From Lineus longissimus (lineage: Eukaryota > Nemertea > Pilidiophora > Heteronemertea > Lineidae), in the NCBI RefSeq assembly GCF_910592395.1, contig NC_088320.1:11470501-11530500 (forward strand): 60,000 nucleotides of DNA, read 5' to 3'. Made by a program: the position numbers and the translations under genes. The notes under the pieces were generated by a model. The model did not search any database and was not told where the DNA came from. It saw only the letters and a program-made list of their open reading frames with translations. Below, in pieces: positions 1 through 12,185 of this stretch. Position 1 is the stretch's first letter. Each line of letters opens with the position of its first letter.

Positions 1-237
1 CACAACATGTCCGCCATCTTGGCGACTCTGCTTGTTCGGTTTTTTCGTAACCGCCGATACGGATTTACGTTTCGAACTCGTCGATTTAGGCTTGGTCGGC
101 AAAGAAAAAATGTCCGCACCAGAGGCCGAAGCTTTATCTGATTTCTTTGAATTTCTCGATGTATTTAACAACTTGGAGGGGTCAACCGCCACCTCGGCGT
201 CAGCAACGGGTTCGTCAGATTTTAACTGAGACGCCAT
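1..237 (-). CDS. N-terminal part of a Lys/Ser-rich protein (runs off left edge)
   Basis: On the minus strand an ATG at 237 (AAAC before the ATG) opens 79 codons with no stop up to the window edge. The product starts MASQLKSDEPVADAEV and becomes rich in Lys, Ser and Thr (for example PTKPKSTSSKRKSVS), ending in a basic stretch KKPNKQSRQ. Composition suggests a disordered, basic N-terminal tail such as that of a nuclear protein or a retroelement ORF1/gag, but no domain is visible. A perfect CRE palindrome (TGACGTCA, 481-488) lies about 245 bp upstream, fitting a real promoter. The codons look coding (varied third positions, no low-complexity runs). The rest of the gene is outside the window, so function is unknown. 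Confidence 0.55.
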   Translation of the reverse strand, partial: MASQLKSDEPVADAEVAVDPSKLLNTSRNSKKSDKASASGADIFSLPTKPKSTSSKRKSVSAVTKKPNKQSRQDGGHVV

Positions 238-480
238 GTTTTAATTGCCGGACTCGATGACAGTCAGTCACTCAAGAGCAGAAAAACTCCACCAAAGCGA
301 TCCGATCTTCGCCAAAACAAGCTCGAACCAGCGCACAAGGATCAAAACTCTCAGGCAGCCACACAAAAAAACCAACACAATAGTCAAGAGACCGAAATAT
401 TAGTAAAGATAACGAGAGCACACAGCGTGCAAAATATTCTAGCTGGCAGGGTCACGTGGCGTACTGCTGGCGGGAATAAG

Positions 481-488
481 TGACGTCA
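481..488. promoter_or_regulatory. Palindromic CRE upstream of the left-edge gene
   Basis: TGACGTCA is a full-length cAMP-response-element/ATF palindrome. It sits between the minus-strand ATG at 237 and the start of the Y1 repeat at about 526, so 238-525 is the probable promoter region. No TATA box is obvious. Binding is inferred from the motif alone. Confidence 0.35.
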
Positions 489-2639
489 TCTCATGGAATT
501 CCGTAGTATTGTGAAATGAGGTGAAATCATCCTCACACATCAAATGAGTTCAGAGATTTTGATATGGTACGTTTGACATCAGGACAGTAACTGTTGTGTC
601 TTACATTTCAAATGACAACTTCACAAAACTGCATCGAATATAGACATCAAGACCCCTACCTGGCTGACGGTGGTTGCAAAGCAGAAGCAGTATAAGGTTA
701 GTCACAAGAGGTACTAAAAGACTGGACAACATCATCCTGCAGGACCGTGCTGAAAGCAACCGACAAAGAAGCTATCTTCGGAGAATTTGCTGGAATGATC
801 AAGTTCCAAATGACAGAGCACACATGACCTATCGCCAATACTTCACCGTCATCGCTCGCTCACGGGGTAGAATGATAATGATGAGGAACCGACGATGATA
901 TTTACTTTATTAGCTCTCACTCTCATGAAATACAGAATTGGTTTCGAACTGAAACAGTAGCACAATACAATCTAAGGAACAATAACAGTTGTCAAACGGC
1001 GTGATCCTGACCGTTATGGATAGCATGGGTAAGATCGATTCTTATGACTGATGATAGCTGCTGGCTTAATGATTTTATTTATTGATCTCCGTTACAAAAC
1101 CAAACCTTATAATAAACTCATTGTTATTTTGATATAGGTGTTCAGCTGTTTTAACAGAGAGGTACCAGTGCCTTAAAAGCCGCTACGTCACACCAGGCTA
1201 TTGTTCATATTATCAATATAGATTAATCTACACTTGATATTATATGTATGCACCACAATCATAGAGAGTCTGGCTGAAATAAAAAAAAGAGCGTTCCGTC
1301 TGACAAAAATTTGTTAACTGTAACAAAACGATATCTCAAGTCATTTATCATCCTCGCACATCAAACGAGTTCAGAGATTTCGATATGGTTCGTTTGGCAT
1401 CAGGACAGCAACAAAAGGTACTAAAAGACTGGACAACATCATTCTGCAGGACCGTGCTGAAAGCAACCGACAAAGAAGCTCTCTTCGGAGAATTTGCTGG
1501 AATGATCAAGTTCCAAATGACAGAGCACACAGGACCTATCGCCAATACTTCACCGTCATCGCTCGCTCACGGGGTAGAATGATAATGATGGGGGACCGAC
1601 GATGATATTTACTTTATCAGCTCTCACTCTCATGAAATATAGAATTGGTTTCGAACTGAAACAGTAGCACAATACAATCTAAGGAACAATAACAGTTGTC
1701 AAACGGCGTGATCCTGACCGTTATGGATAGCATGGTAAGATCGATTCTTATGACTGATGATAGCTGCTGGCATAATGATTTTATTTATTGTTCTCCGTTA
1801 CAAAACCAAACCTTAAAGGAACTCTATAGGAAGTAGCTAGGTCGGCAAGATAAAATCACAAGAAGTCGCCAATAGGAGTCTCTCACATCTCACAGTACGT
1901 CAAAACTATTCGTGCTTGTAGGAGGCATATATTTAGTGCTGAATCTAACATGACTCAGAGCCCTTACCTGCTTACCGTGTATATAGTCACCTGAAGATAG
2001 TCAATTTGACCCGCCTGCTCCTGCCTATAGTCCCCCTTTAAGCAAAACGTATATAAGTGACAACAAACACATTAGATGAATAGTTCATCGTATGGTTGGT
2101 TTGAGTCAAAAAAACATGATATGTAATATAAAGTAAGTGTGCTGGCAAGGCGAATTTGTTAGTTATCAACTATTAGTATCAATTAGTTGTATCAGTTTCA
2201 AATATTGTTGATCAGAGAACAATATCCCAGTAAACTCGGAAAATTAGTTTTGCCGAGAACGACAGTGGGTCCCAAAAATATGTAAGGTGTCCAAAATATG
2301 TAATATGTCAGTGGTGGTGTTGGTGGAACCACTCTCCCTCGAGCCATTAACCTCTTTTCAACAACCAGTGTTAATGGTGCTGGAAAACCTGAATTACTAC
2401 CTGGAATAATTATAGGGTAAAAGAATCGCACTCTTGGACGTAACTGGTCGCCTTGGATCGAATTCTGTTCATTTTAGTTACTCATATTCATTAAGACGTA
2501 TGACTATAGATCTTTGCAGTTAGGGGTATACTCCGGCCACTAACTATATTCCTTCTAGGCCAGCCAACGAATTCACCCTCCTTGTTTGGATAGAGAACAA
2601 CATGAAAAAGCTGGCTGGAAAGGATACCAGTAACCTCAT

Positions 2640-3200
2640 TTAGCCACTCCCACTAGTAATAAATTTGATTTTAACCACCTTTTTTTCCCTCGTTACCATG
2701 GTTACCGATTTCGTGCATATTATAAACGTCCCATTCACCTCGTGTGTTTTACGAAATTGATCGTGTTTTTTGTCAGCTTCAACTATTAGGTCATTTTTCC
2801 CAAGGGAATAGGCTTTCGTTAGATTGACACCTGAACCATACGTCATTGAAGACCTCCATCTTTGTTTTGTCGCCGATGAGAGTTGTAGATTCGGTGGTTT
2901 TGAATTTGAATTGGTACAGTAGTGTTTCTGTGATTTTATATGTGACAGTCAACAGTCAACCGGAGTGTTCAGGAAATTACAGTTCCGATGTTCTTCATGA
3001 ATGCATTGCATCATCTAATACGAAAAATAGCGCCTTTGGTTTGTTCTGCGGTTAGCTAGAAAAAAAAGAAAAAATGTGCTACCCAACAACTTCTTCTTCT
3101 CGAGCGTCTTCACATTGGATGTTTCATAGTGTGCCAGTTGTACAGGCCATGTTATTTTGCCGACTGACTCATGTTTTGACGGAGAGTCTAGGCCAGCTAC
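2640..3200 (-). pseudogene. Decayed paralogue of the W-block 374-aa ORF (in Y1)
   Basis: Minus-strand translation gives GKNDLIVEADKKHDQFRKTH, then NGTF and a terminal FITSGSG. These align with GNKYLIVKSDN, HGKFLSVYEI and KLISSGSG of the intact ORF at 44262-45386. The flanking DNA also matches: the tract CTATAGATCTT, GGCCAGC and CGAATTCACC, then TTxGCCACTCCC, occurs downstream of both. Reading frames are interrupted and the 5' half is missing through a deletion near 3205. I call it an old paralogue, more diverged than the W1/W2 pair. Confidence 0.6.
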
Positions 3201-3867
3201 CGTGTAGTCGTTGCAGATAATGTATCGATAGGCAATTTTAAAAACATCCTCAATTAAAATGGTTGATAATTTACTAGAGAATAACCAGCAGTTGTTAAAG
3301 AACAATTGATGACAACACAGTAGAAGATAAGTATGTCATTCGAATACAGTGTCATGTACGGCATTATTGCCAAGATGTTGGCATCTACAATCTTGTCTGG
3401 CACGATCGATGCCATCAATTAGTAGGATATTCTGTACCTTTCCGGCCATTTCAGTTCGAAACAAAAAACATGGACCATTCCCTTTGACCATTGTTGCATG
3501 AAGCGGTTGTTGTTGCGAAAAGTGGCTGACTCAGAAATGTGACGGCATTTGCCGCCCTATAGGGAAGTGATTGGGCGGCCAGATCACCCCATCTACAGTC
3601 TATGGTATTTTACCATCACCAGATTCAAAGAAAATTACATTGGGAAAGAGAAAACGGCGGAATGATCAGGTTTTTCAATTGTTCATTCCGAGTGAGGCCT
3701 TCGGATGTGACAACAATACGCAAACTGCATTGAAAACGATTAATTAGGAAACAATGGGATGACATCATAGGTTGCAGGACTGGCATTTATCAATACATGT
3801 TCATGCATGTGAAATTATGATGATGTTGCAAATTATTTGAACGTTTCAAGTCTCTTTCTGAATTACT

Positions 3868-4489
3868 TTACAATCGAAATGATTGTAGTTTTGGCGGGCA
3901 ATCATCACTTCATACATCAAACATCGGTTTTGCACAAATATTCCGATTAGTTGTTGTAGTTCTCCACTCACCAAAGCTACAGCATCTAGTGAGAGACAAG
4001 CGGGAGGGGGTTTACTGAAGGTGGCCTCTTGGTCCAACACGGGATGTTTTCAAGTTGTCATTGGTTCAATATGCGTGGGCAATTCTTATTAGTACCTTTC
4101 ACACACTAAGGCACGAATGTAGGTAAAAAAGGTACGGTAAAAAAGGTACCAGTTAAAAAGGTATCGGCAAAAAAGGTATCGGTAAAAAGGTTTCGGCAAA
4201 AAAGGTACAGGTAAAAAGGTACTAGGTAAAAGAGGTATAGGTATAGTGTCTTTATTGTCAATGCTAATATTATCAGTGCAGTGCCCTAGTAAGCGCGAAG
4301 CGCCTTTAGGTTGGGGGGGAAACCCAAGAGGCCACCTTCAGTAAACCCCCTCCCGCTTGTCTCTCACTAGATGCTGTAGCTTTGGTGAGTGGAGAACTAC
4401 AACAACTAATCGGAATATTTGTGCAAAACCGATGTTTGATGTATGAAGTGATGATTGCCCGCCAAAACTACAATCATTTCGATTGTAAA
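3868..4489. repeat. Foldback (inverted-repeat) element with about 165-bp arms
   Basis: The left arm (3868-4032) and right arm (4324-4489) are near-perfect reverse complements; for example CAATCGAAATGATTGTAG on the left against CTACAATCATTTCGATTG on the right. The roughly 290-bp loop holds a degenerate GGTAAAAA array (about 4119-4245). No transposase is encoded. Y2 carries only the left arm and the array, so the second arm was lost there or gained here. It could be a foldback MITE or a local inverted duplication. Confidence 0.8.
4119..4245. repeat. Degenerate GGTAAAAA-type tandem repeat
   Basis: A run of units such as GGTAAAAAAGGTACCAG, GTTAAAAAGGTATCGG and GGTAAAAAGGTTTCGG makes an imperfect minisatellite of 15-18 bp period in the loop of the foldback element. 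A shorter version is at 43371-43460 in Y2, so copy number differs between the duplicates. Confidence 0.75.
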
Positions 4490-7250
4490 AAAACCCCCCA
4501 ACCCCCCTGGTTAGAGTTCCAATCCGCCAATTTTTTTGTTTTGATATACTCCAACCCTCAACCATCATTACCATTCCTTTTCACTGGTATGATATTGGCA
4601 AGAATACCAAGAGGTCGTACTGGTGGCTTCCTTGAGACAATTGCTTGTGGTCGTACCTGGGCAACCAATTCAAGGGGTCAGGGATCAGGTTTTTCTCCTA
4701 CCAAAATGTTGCCAAATGGTTAATGCATAAAAAATTGGTTTGAAAGGGTTTTTGCAGGCCAAGAGACTGGAAGACACTTGACTCTTGAGGAACACCAGAC
4801 TGATGAACAAAGAACCTGAGGAACATAGAACCTTCTTCATACCTGGGAGCATAAAAAGCCTGTTAGCAAATATTGATTATTCTTTAGAAAAAAACAGAAG
4901 ATCTGCAAAACCAATGGTACCCTATAAAAACATACATTCCTCCTTAAGGTGTCTCCGGATCCCACCACGGCCCATATGGAATTCGTTCAAAAGGTTTATT
5001 GAAACCTCAAAATAATTTTTTTTTCTCGAAACGCCTTCCCATCTTTTGCTTCATTAATTCTGGATTATACCCATTTAAAAGCATCTCTTGGATATTATTA
5101 CTAAATTCAAAACACTTATGACGGGGAGTAAACCCCCAAACCCCCCTGAAATTGAAGTTTGATTAAGAAATAGTGTGAATATTCTTGTGGTTCTCCCTCG
5201 GAGCTCAGAATAGTCGAGTTGCTTCCTTCGCGCGTTTATCTCTTTTGGCGGCCATTTTAAGTCAAATATAAGCCATTTGAATCGAATCCATGGACTTGAG
5301 AAACATTGTTTACATTGGATACGTTATGTACGTTAACCATAGTAGCGCTTCGCAGAAAAGCCTTCGGCTTTCTGCTGCGCAATTCTATGACGGAAGAAAA
5401 TTAAGCTTGGCCAATTTCTCTCCTTATTTTCCGTAAGTTTGATTAGTGACGCCGTATCTTGTTAATGCTCCAATGCTTTACATATCGTTTTTTGCCAATC
5501 CTGCGAGTTCCGTTTGGGGGTTAGTATTCAGATTCTTTGCGGGGATATCAGTCATTTGTCTGGGGCACGGATAGCTGTAGCTATGTAGGGGGTCGGGGGA
5601 GGTGGCAGGGATGTGGCCCCTTAGTCATCAGTTTCATCTCCCCCTGACGAATCAACTTGGAGTCCCCCTGATCGCATCCACTCAAATAGTCAGTTTGATA
5701 ATAATGCATATAGTCGATAATTAAGAAGTAACATAACATGGTACTTATGGTGTTTTTTTAATACTATTTCACACATGGCATACATGTATGTTTGAGAACA
5801 TCGAATCATGCACACTGTCACATTTAAGCCAACATAATCAGCTCTTGCGCATTATAATCAATGTTACGAATTCAAAATGCTTCTTCTTCGTCATAACATT
5901 TATGCCTAACCAATTCGTTCAGTTCTAGTTCATGAATCATGTTCACTTTCTATTATGGTTGGCTTTGGTCTCACTGACCACCTGATGACCTGAACCGTAA
6001 TAGGTTTGGCTTTGCTAGACAATTGTTAATTTTGTCTGAATGCAAAACCAAAGGACCCAGTGAGGCACGACCCCTAACACTAACTGCATGAAAATGGTCC
6101 GAAACTAATTCCAAGTCTCGATTACTGTAGTCTCATTAAATCTTAACATGTTATTGTGTTCAAACCTTTTATAACTATGTACATGCAAAAGCAAATGTAT
6201 GAGGATAATGCAGCAACCATGAATTAGAAAATTGGAAGCTGGAGTTGTAAAAGTTATTGTGTCGCAGAGACTATTGCTTGACTTGGAATTAGTCGTGGTC
6301 TCAATAGTGTTACTTATAAGTTAGCAATATCAAATACATGTACATGCAAGTGTTTATACAAATACGAGTAGTTAACACTTGGTGCCAAAATGAAGAGGAG
6401 AACATTTCAGATCATTTGGTGTGCTCCGTTTTTCGATATCTTGCACCGTTTAGGAGCTACAGGCCTTCAAAGTTGGCATTTCCCACCAAATGTGGCTCGC
6501 ACAGTAAAATGTTCAAGTTTCTCATGCCCCTGCCGCCACGGCAAGATACTTTCAACCGCTGCAACTACATGCACGCCGGAGGTGGACTTGTTTGCCGTGT
6601 TTTGAATGCATCCCCGGCCAATTTAAATGATTTTTGGCCCGGCTACAGCATTTCTTGCAAAAGATGTAGTCATTTTGGTGCAAAAAGTACCCCTCTAAAA
6701 AACCTTTGGCACCGAAGGGGTTAAAGGCTGTGACATTATTTACCAACAGTATGTTTGAATCAACATGATCATAATTGCCCTTCTCCTAAAAACAAAACAA
6801 TTTGACCGACTTTTCAAGGTCGCAGAGGTCAAATGGCGTAAAATGGCCGTTTGAGTGTAATATTATGGCGCGTTTCTCAACCGCAAAAGCTATGAACTTG
6901 AAGCTTTAAGCAGTCTGATGAACATGGGACCAGCTAACCACCATACAGTATTACTTGCACATGGTTTTTGATTTTACCTCATAAAACTTTCATTTGGCTA
7001 CATACTGTAGCACTTTCTGTAACTAGCATGAATTAATTGTCTACTAAATATACTTACGGTGAGCACAATGGCCCCTGCCGTTTCATTTAGAGATGCATCA
7101 ACAAGTATTAAAACGATTTAGTCTGAATTTATTAACAATCCAGACATTGTGGTCTTCATTGTGTTTCAAAAGCTTTTGTAAGACATTTGCACTTTTCTGC
7201 TCAACCTTCCTGCTAACCTTCTTCTCCATTACCACACAATGTCCACCTTG
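4490..7250. other. Stretch without a supportable gene
   Basis: I see no coding region I can defend here. The stretch holds C-rich tracts (AACCCCCCAACCCCCC-like near 4495 and 5130), a GC-rich stem-loop at 5345-5380 and AT-rich intergenic DNA. Sequence around 5400-5530 has a weak, diverged match to 43670-43760, where Y2 passes into W2. This suggests that at least this part belongs to the duplicated unit. Confidence 0.5.
5345..5380. other. GC-rich hairpin
   Basis: GCAGAAAAGCC, loop TTC, then GGCTTTCTGC forms a stem with one bulged A, flanked by GCGC on both sides. A related GCGCGAAGCGC palindrome is at about 4293. It could be a MITE end or a structured transcript element. No flanking signals decide between them. 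Confidence 0.45.
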
Positions 7251-7254
7251 GCAT

Positions 7255-10200
7255 TCATGGAGCACCGATATTTTCCGTATCAACTTTGATGGCCGTGTGC
7301 AAATGCTGTCGGCAGCTGATTTTGCTACCAGTTCGCAACCAAGTCTTTTTTTGTCTCATCGGCATCAATTTCTGTATCGTGATTTCTTGGTGCAAACATA
7401 TTTTTTTGCCGCCCATGAATATGCCGAAACATTCCTGAAAAGACGATGAGAGTTTAGACAGATTATAAAACCGACATGAACAAACATGTCGAAACATCAG
7501 TTAGTCTTGGTTCGAAAATAAAGTTAATATAGATTGAAATAAAAACTATTTTCCTTCCCCCAGACTTTTTAGCATTGTTGTACAACTATTGCGATCAATC
7601 CCACAAAGTATAAAATAGCTGTGGGCACATTTTTATGTAGCTGATTCGATTTACTTGTGTATGCGACAACGTTAATTATTTTCAAAATAGTAACTAGTGC
7701 AATAGTTTTTTACCATTCCATGTTCATTTTCATACAACACAGCATTTCCAACATTTGCTATCTCGCCCGACATTGCACGGCAAGCACTTGCTTCTAATAC
7801 ATTTTCTTCTCCTATCGCACCATTGCTGAAAAATGCGTTTAATGAAATGTTTATCGAACAGGTTCAGTGTAGACGAAGTCTGTGCAAATTGATATACGAA
7901 GGCTGATCATAATTCGTAAGCGAAGTCTATACATCCGTGGCGAAGTGTATCAACCAATCTTCAGAAATCATTTCCCCACTTGTCATGTTTGTCAATGTGA
8001 TGTCAATACAAACATACAGTAATTTTTTTATGGTCGAAACTCCGGTGCCGACATGTCTTTACATTGTGACCACGCTTCATTAATGACGAACAGGCTGGGG
8101 AAACCAAAACTTTAACATAACTCTCTATGAAGTGAGTCAATAAAAGAAGGTAATCTAATAGTAAAAGGTTAATACGTTCAGGATAATTCTTTTTGGGCTA
8201 AAATTATGGTTGTACCATGAAGTAGGATAGAGCTACGGCTCCATTTGATGTGATAGTACTTACATTCTCCAATGGCCCTGACATTGCTGCCACAGCTAAC
8301 CCTGTGAAAAGAAACCACGACAGTGGAACAGTTAACTGATCTCCTCAGTGCTTTGATTAATTACAAATCATTTTAATTCAAAACATCGATTTTTCAAAAC
8401 ATCATATTTCACTTTTTCATAAACAACGATTCTGACCATGCTACATACTATACACGCACCATTCTCCCCCATTCTTGAAATAGCCCCCATCAAGTATATG
8501 TTGCAGTATTTGGCAGTCGGCAATTTGACGGACGGTGTCTCTGCTTCGGGCCAATTGATTCTGATTGAATAAGATCTTTCTTATATTGCAATGAAGTTTT
8601 TCAAACTGATCCTTCCGGTATGCCTTTGGAGGTCCGTGGTTTCTTATGTCATCAATCTGTAATTTAAAAGAGTGCACCAATAAGCACATCAAAAACCTCC
8701 CCCTAGAGAATTAGTTATCCAAAGTGCCGAGCATGTTATCAGGCATCCTGTACTTGACTCTTAACCCAGTTCCTTCGGATTGCGGCGTCTGTCATCCTCA
8801 TCCTTAGCACGGTATGAAAAAGGGGCGGGATAACCACTGCGGGGGGGGGGGGGTCGTAGCATCCTGAGGAAATCAGGGGTTGATGTTCGCTTCTCCCGCC
8901 CTGGTGCAAGGCTGGAGAGGCGAACATTGACCTCTCATTGACTTCCTCATGATGGTTATAAGGCCTTCTAACTGACTATTAAGCAGACTGCCCTAGATAG
9001 TGCTACTCGTTGCGCTATCTGTTTCATAATGATTTTCTACATGCAATGTGCTAAAGCATTTGCACACTAGGTAAAGTGTGTACCAACTTACGAGGTGTGT
9101 GGTCATGTGTGTTTTTACCTTTTTTCCCAGATCAGGCGCATTTTCCTGCACTTGTTTCAAGTATCCATTAAGTTCTTCTTGCAGATTGATGATACTGTCT
9201 GTTGTGTATATTTTTGTTTCATCTATGGTTTTTGAAATCTGACGAATAAAAGACATTTACCATTTAGATGTATCCGTATTTAGAGCACCGGCCTTATAAA
9301 CAGGATGTCGTATTTTCGATTCAAGAAAAGTTTCTCATTTGACATGGAATACAAAAAAATGAGCCTGTAAGGATTTTATGTTATATTGCAGGAAGGTGTT
9401 GCAAGTCCAAATACTTAGTACAGAGTTCATTGCAGTTTTCTTTTTGTGCATCTGGATTAATCTACCAGTAAATTGAACTTACTGTAGCAAGTTTGCAAAG
9501 CATTTTCAAGAACCTTGGCTCCAACCCGGCATAATCGAAGTTAAACGGAGCAAGTTGAAGCTGAAAGTAAATATAATTCCTATAAAAATTACGATACATG
9601 TATTACATTTTATTAACGAGATTAAGATGCAATGACACATTTCAAGGAGACAATGCATATTTAGTTGGTATATTTGTGGAAGTGTGCATAGGAAGTGCAT
9701 TTGAAAGCGTCGACAGACAATAAACCATCCCTATCTTGACCGATTATTGTTTGAAAAATACTAAATGGGGTACTTTAATTTGACTTACATATTGTTTGAT
9801 ATCTTTTCCCTGTCTTGAATCGAGATACTTCGTGATATCTGATGTAAAAGCGACTGAAAAGTCACTCTGGTCAATCGAGCGTAGGTGGAGTACAAGTTTT
9901 TCTTTCTTTTTGTCATCCAGTTTGTTAATGCAGAATTTGAGTAGGTGCTTTCCAAGGCCCAAATAAATCCAAGGCAGGATTGTAACTGGAATGTCCCTGT
10001 AATGAAAATAATCAAATATTATGAGAACATGAGTACAAACTTGGCATATCGTAGTGTCCTCTTTTTGACCACCGTAAATGAAATTTACATTGCTCCCGTT
10101 CTCCAAAATAACTGTCTGTTAAACCATCATTATGTTGGGACGATCATATGAAGAGAACAGTTGAAAAGATTGTATGATAATTTGAGAACCAACATGATGA

Positions 10201-12185
10201 TATTTCAACCTTTGTTGTACAACCTCAAGTTGTATAACGTATAGTGTATTAAAACATATTTGGAATTCCGCATACTCGTGTGGGTTGAGCACATCCATAA
10301 CATGATTTCCTGGTCCTTCATTTATGCCAGTTTGTTTTCGGAGCTCTTGATTATTTGTTCTAATGCTCATTCTCGACAAGGTTGTTCGTGTTTCCTCCAC
10401 GGAGCGCATCACGCTCTTTTGCCCAAAGTCTTTGGCTGTTGCCTGCAAAAGACAATGTATTATACATATTCTGAGAACCATTGATAAGACAGTAACGTTA
10501 GGGAAAAACGTGATTACGGTTATGAATCAGGCCTGCACATTTATAAGCTAATACAAGGTAATTTATTTTAGAAAATTATGATAAATCATGATAAGAACGT
10601 CATTTTGCAAAATACATTTCTAGGCTGTAATTACTAGACCAACCGATTGAATACTCACATGGCATCTTGGGCAGAATTTATGTGTATTTGGTCCCAAATG
10701 ACAACAAACCGCCTGAAGTTCAGTGAAGTCGGCAATGCGACAGCAGGTTTCGGTCATCACTAATTTCACAGACTTCGTAGCAGCATCGAAAACTTCAACT
10801 CCACTCCTGTAAAAAGGCAAATTTTGAATTCTAACTTGTTGATATTGACAACGGGTACTACAGAATTAAGCATGAATATATGAAGTGGAAAGTTGTCTAC
10901 ATGCAATTAAACCACAAAGCCCCCGAAAGTCCTTCGTTGGTTCTGTTATGCATGGAGGTATTATAATACATGTACCTCCATGTGTTATGCAAGCAGATTC
11001 CATAGGCTGGGAACATAGAGATTTATGGAACAGTACATGCCTGTCTACCAGCATATAGTACAAATTAATGTACATGTATAAAGCTATTTATCAACGGAAC
11101 GTTGCATACGGCAAACATTTTTTTGCAAATTAATTGAACATACAGCACGTGAATCTGCTGAAAACAGAAATGTGCCATACTTACTCTTTGATTGTATCCA
11201 TATGCTCCTTGATTACCTTCATCAAATCTAAAATCGGAACCCTCTCCGAAGCAGAAATGAATCTGACGAAGTCTAATTTTGATCGTAAGTTGACTGGGAC
11301 TATCGCAGACTGGGCCTGGATGACATGCAGTGGTTTCCATCGACGACTTTTGTTGGCTGACATGTCATCCAGGAAAAAGTTAACAGGCGCAAAAATCTTA
11401 TCTGCAGATGGCATCATTTTTTTAAATTTAGCCGCATGACATTCCTCCGATATTTCATCATTTGCCGGTGTCAAATCGTCCCCTCTGAAATAAAGAAGCA
11501 GTGTTACATCTCAAACACATCAACAGATAACGAATGGGGCAATGTTGTTTCGCTGGACATATGTATATATTTTCTCTATTGGAAACTTGCTGGAAACCAA
11601 TTAATGGTGAACTTAATTGCTTAGTGTTTGCTACCTACATTTTATGTAAAGGCTACATTTAAATTAAACAAAGAGTCCATACAGTGTATATATCCAGTCG
11701 TTGCACTATTCAGTATTTTACCTCAGTAACACTTCTGAAGTTCGAGGGTTAGAGAACATCATCTTGATCATGCTTTCCGGAGTTATAAAGGAGAAGAAAT
11801 TGCCATCGTCATCTTGAACCTACAACGATGTAGAAGACATAATGAATACATCAACTTTCACGAGATGCCTGGTTATTTCTATACTTATTTGTTATTGTTT
11901 CAATGACACACCCAACTTTATATTTCATAGACAACACACTTTGCTTTTACTGATGCGGAGTGTCTTGCCTAAGGACATTACATGTATAAAGTGGCCCTTC
12001 TGCTTGCCGTCCTCAAGGACCAAAACATATATCATATATGATAACCAAAATGTGCATTTTACCTCTTTTATAATACTCTCCCAGCTGAGTTCGCCGAAAG
12101 ACATCTCTTTAAAAGCATCAAAATGCGGCATGCCTGGTTCCAAGCCTTTCAACATGTAGTGCACGAATCGCGCTTCTCCATCACT
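7255..12185 (-). CDS. Plavaka/CACTA-like transposase-related protein, intron-rich
   Basis: Eleven exons on the minus strand join in frame: 12063-12185, 11722-11819, 11185-11484, 10659-10806, 10276-10442, 9789-9996, 9483-9560, 9119-9238, 8454-8656, 7714-7825 and 7255-7434. All have AG acceptors and GT donors (several GTAAGT), giving about 578 aa as far as visible. Family hallmarks, from memory of fungal and metazoan relatives: FFLDDMSANKSRRWKPLHV, with a likely catalytic Asp; LDFVRFISASERVPILDL; a Cys/His cluster CCHLGPNTHKFCPRCH; LPWIYLGLGKHLL; and ARSRDTVRQIADCQILQHI. These resemble DDE transposases of the CACTA/Plavaka group, which act on DNA in the nucleus. The first exon listed has no clear ATG, so more 5' exons are likely. 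In another frame 7098-7283 encodes LHECQGGHCVVMEKK, typical of the C-terminus of this family, so a frameshift or missed intron lies near 7270. The many introns suggest a host-resident or domesticated gene. Family call good; 3' end uncertain. Confidence 0.72.
8841..8853. repeat. Poly-G run (13 G)
   Basis: An uninterrupted G tract inside intron sequence of the transposase-like gene. Just to its right, around 8885-8927, lies a short inverted repeat (ATGTTCGC against GCGAACAT). A weak ORF here on the minus strand is not supported by splice signals. Confidence 0.7.

Larger units (their letters stand above)
526..4264. repeat. Duplicated block Y1, with an internal partial tandem copy
   Basis: This block matches 38.8-43.5 kb (Y2) and 52.2-53.6 kb (Y3) closely, with scattered substitutions and indels. 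Its left part is present twice: 526-1104 and 1105-1830 share the same series (GGACAACATCATxCTGCAGG and following sequence). The junction near 1104 joins AAACCTTA to TTATAATAAACTC, consistent with short CTTA microhomology. A short reading frame around 1385-1582 (containing KDWTTSFCRTVLKATDKEAL) recurs in all copies, but different copies open different frames, so it looks like a decayed remnant. Relative to Y2, Y1 lacks about 1.35 kb, the segment at 41105-42455. Confidence 0.85.

Noticed and set aside
674-898. Recurring 74-aa ORF in Y copies (also 52641-52865)
   Set aside because: Different Y copies open different frames over the same DNA, so no single frame is preserved. It is at most a relic.
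4382-4723. 113-aa ORF over the right foldback arm
   Set aside because: The first half is simply the inverted arm, with a matching reverse ORF in the left arm; C-rich low-complexity sequence follows.
6338-6746. Overlapping ORFs around 6.4-6.7 kb and a weak TTGGTGCC/GGCACCGAA inverted pair
   Set aside because: Three frames open on both strands without a motif; the inverted words are too short and too uneven to call a transposon.
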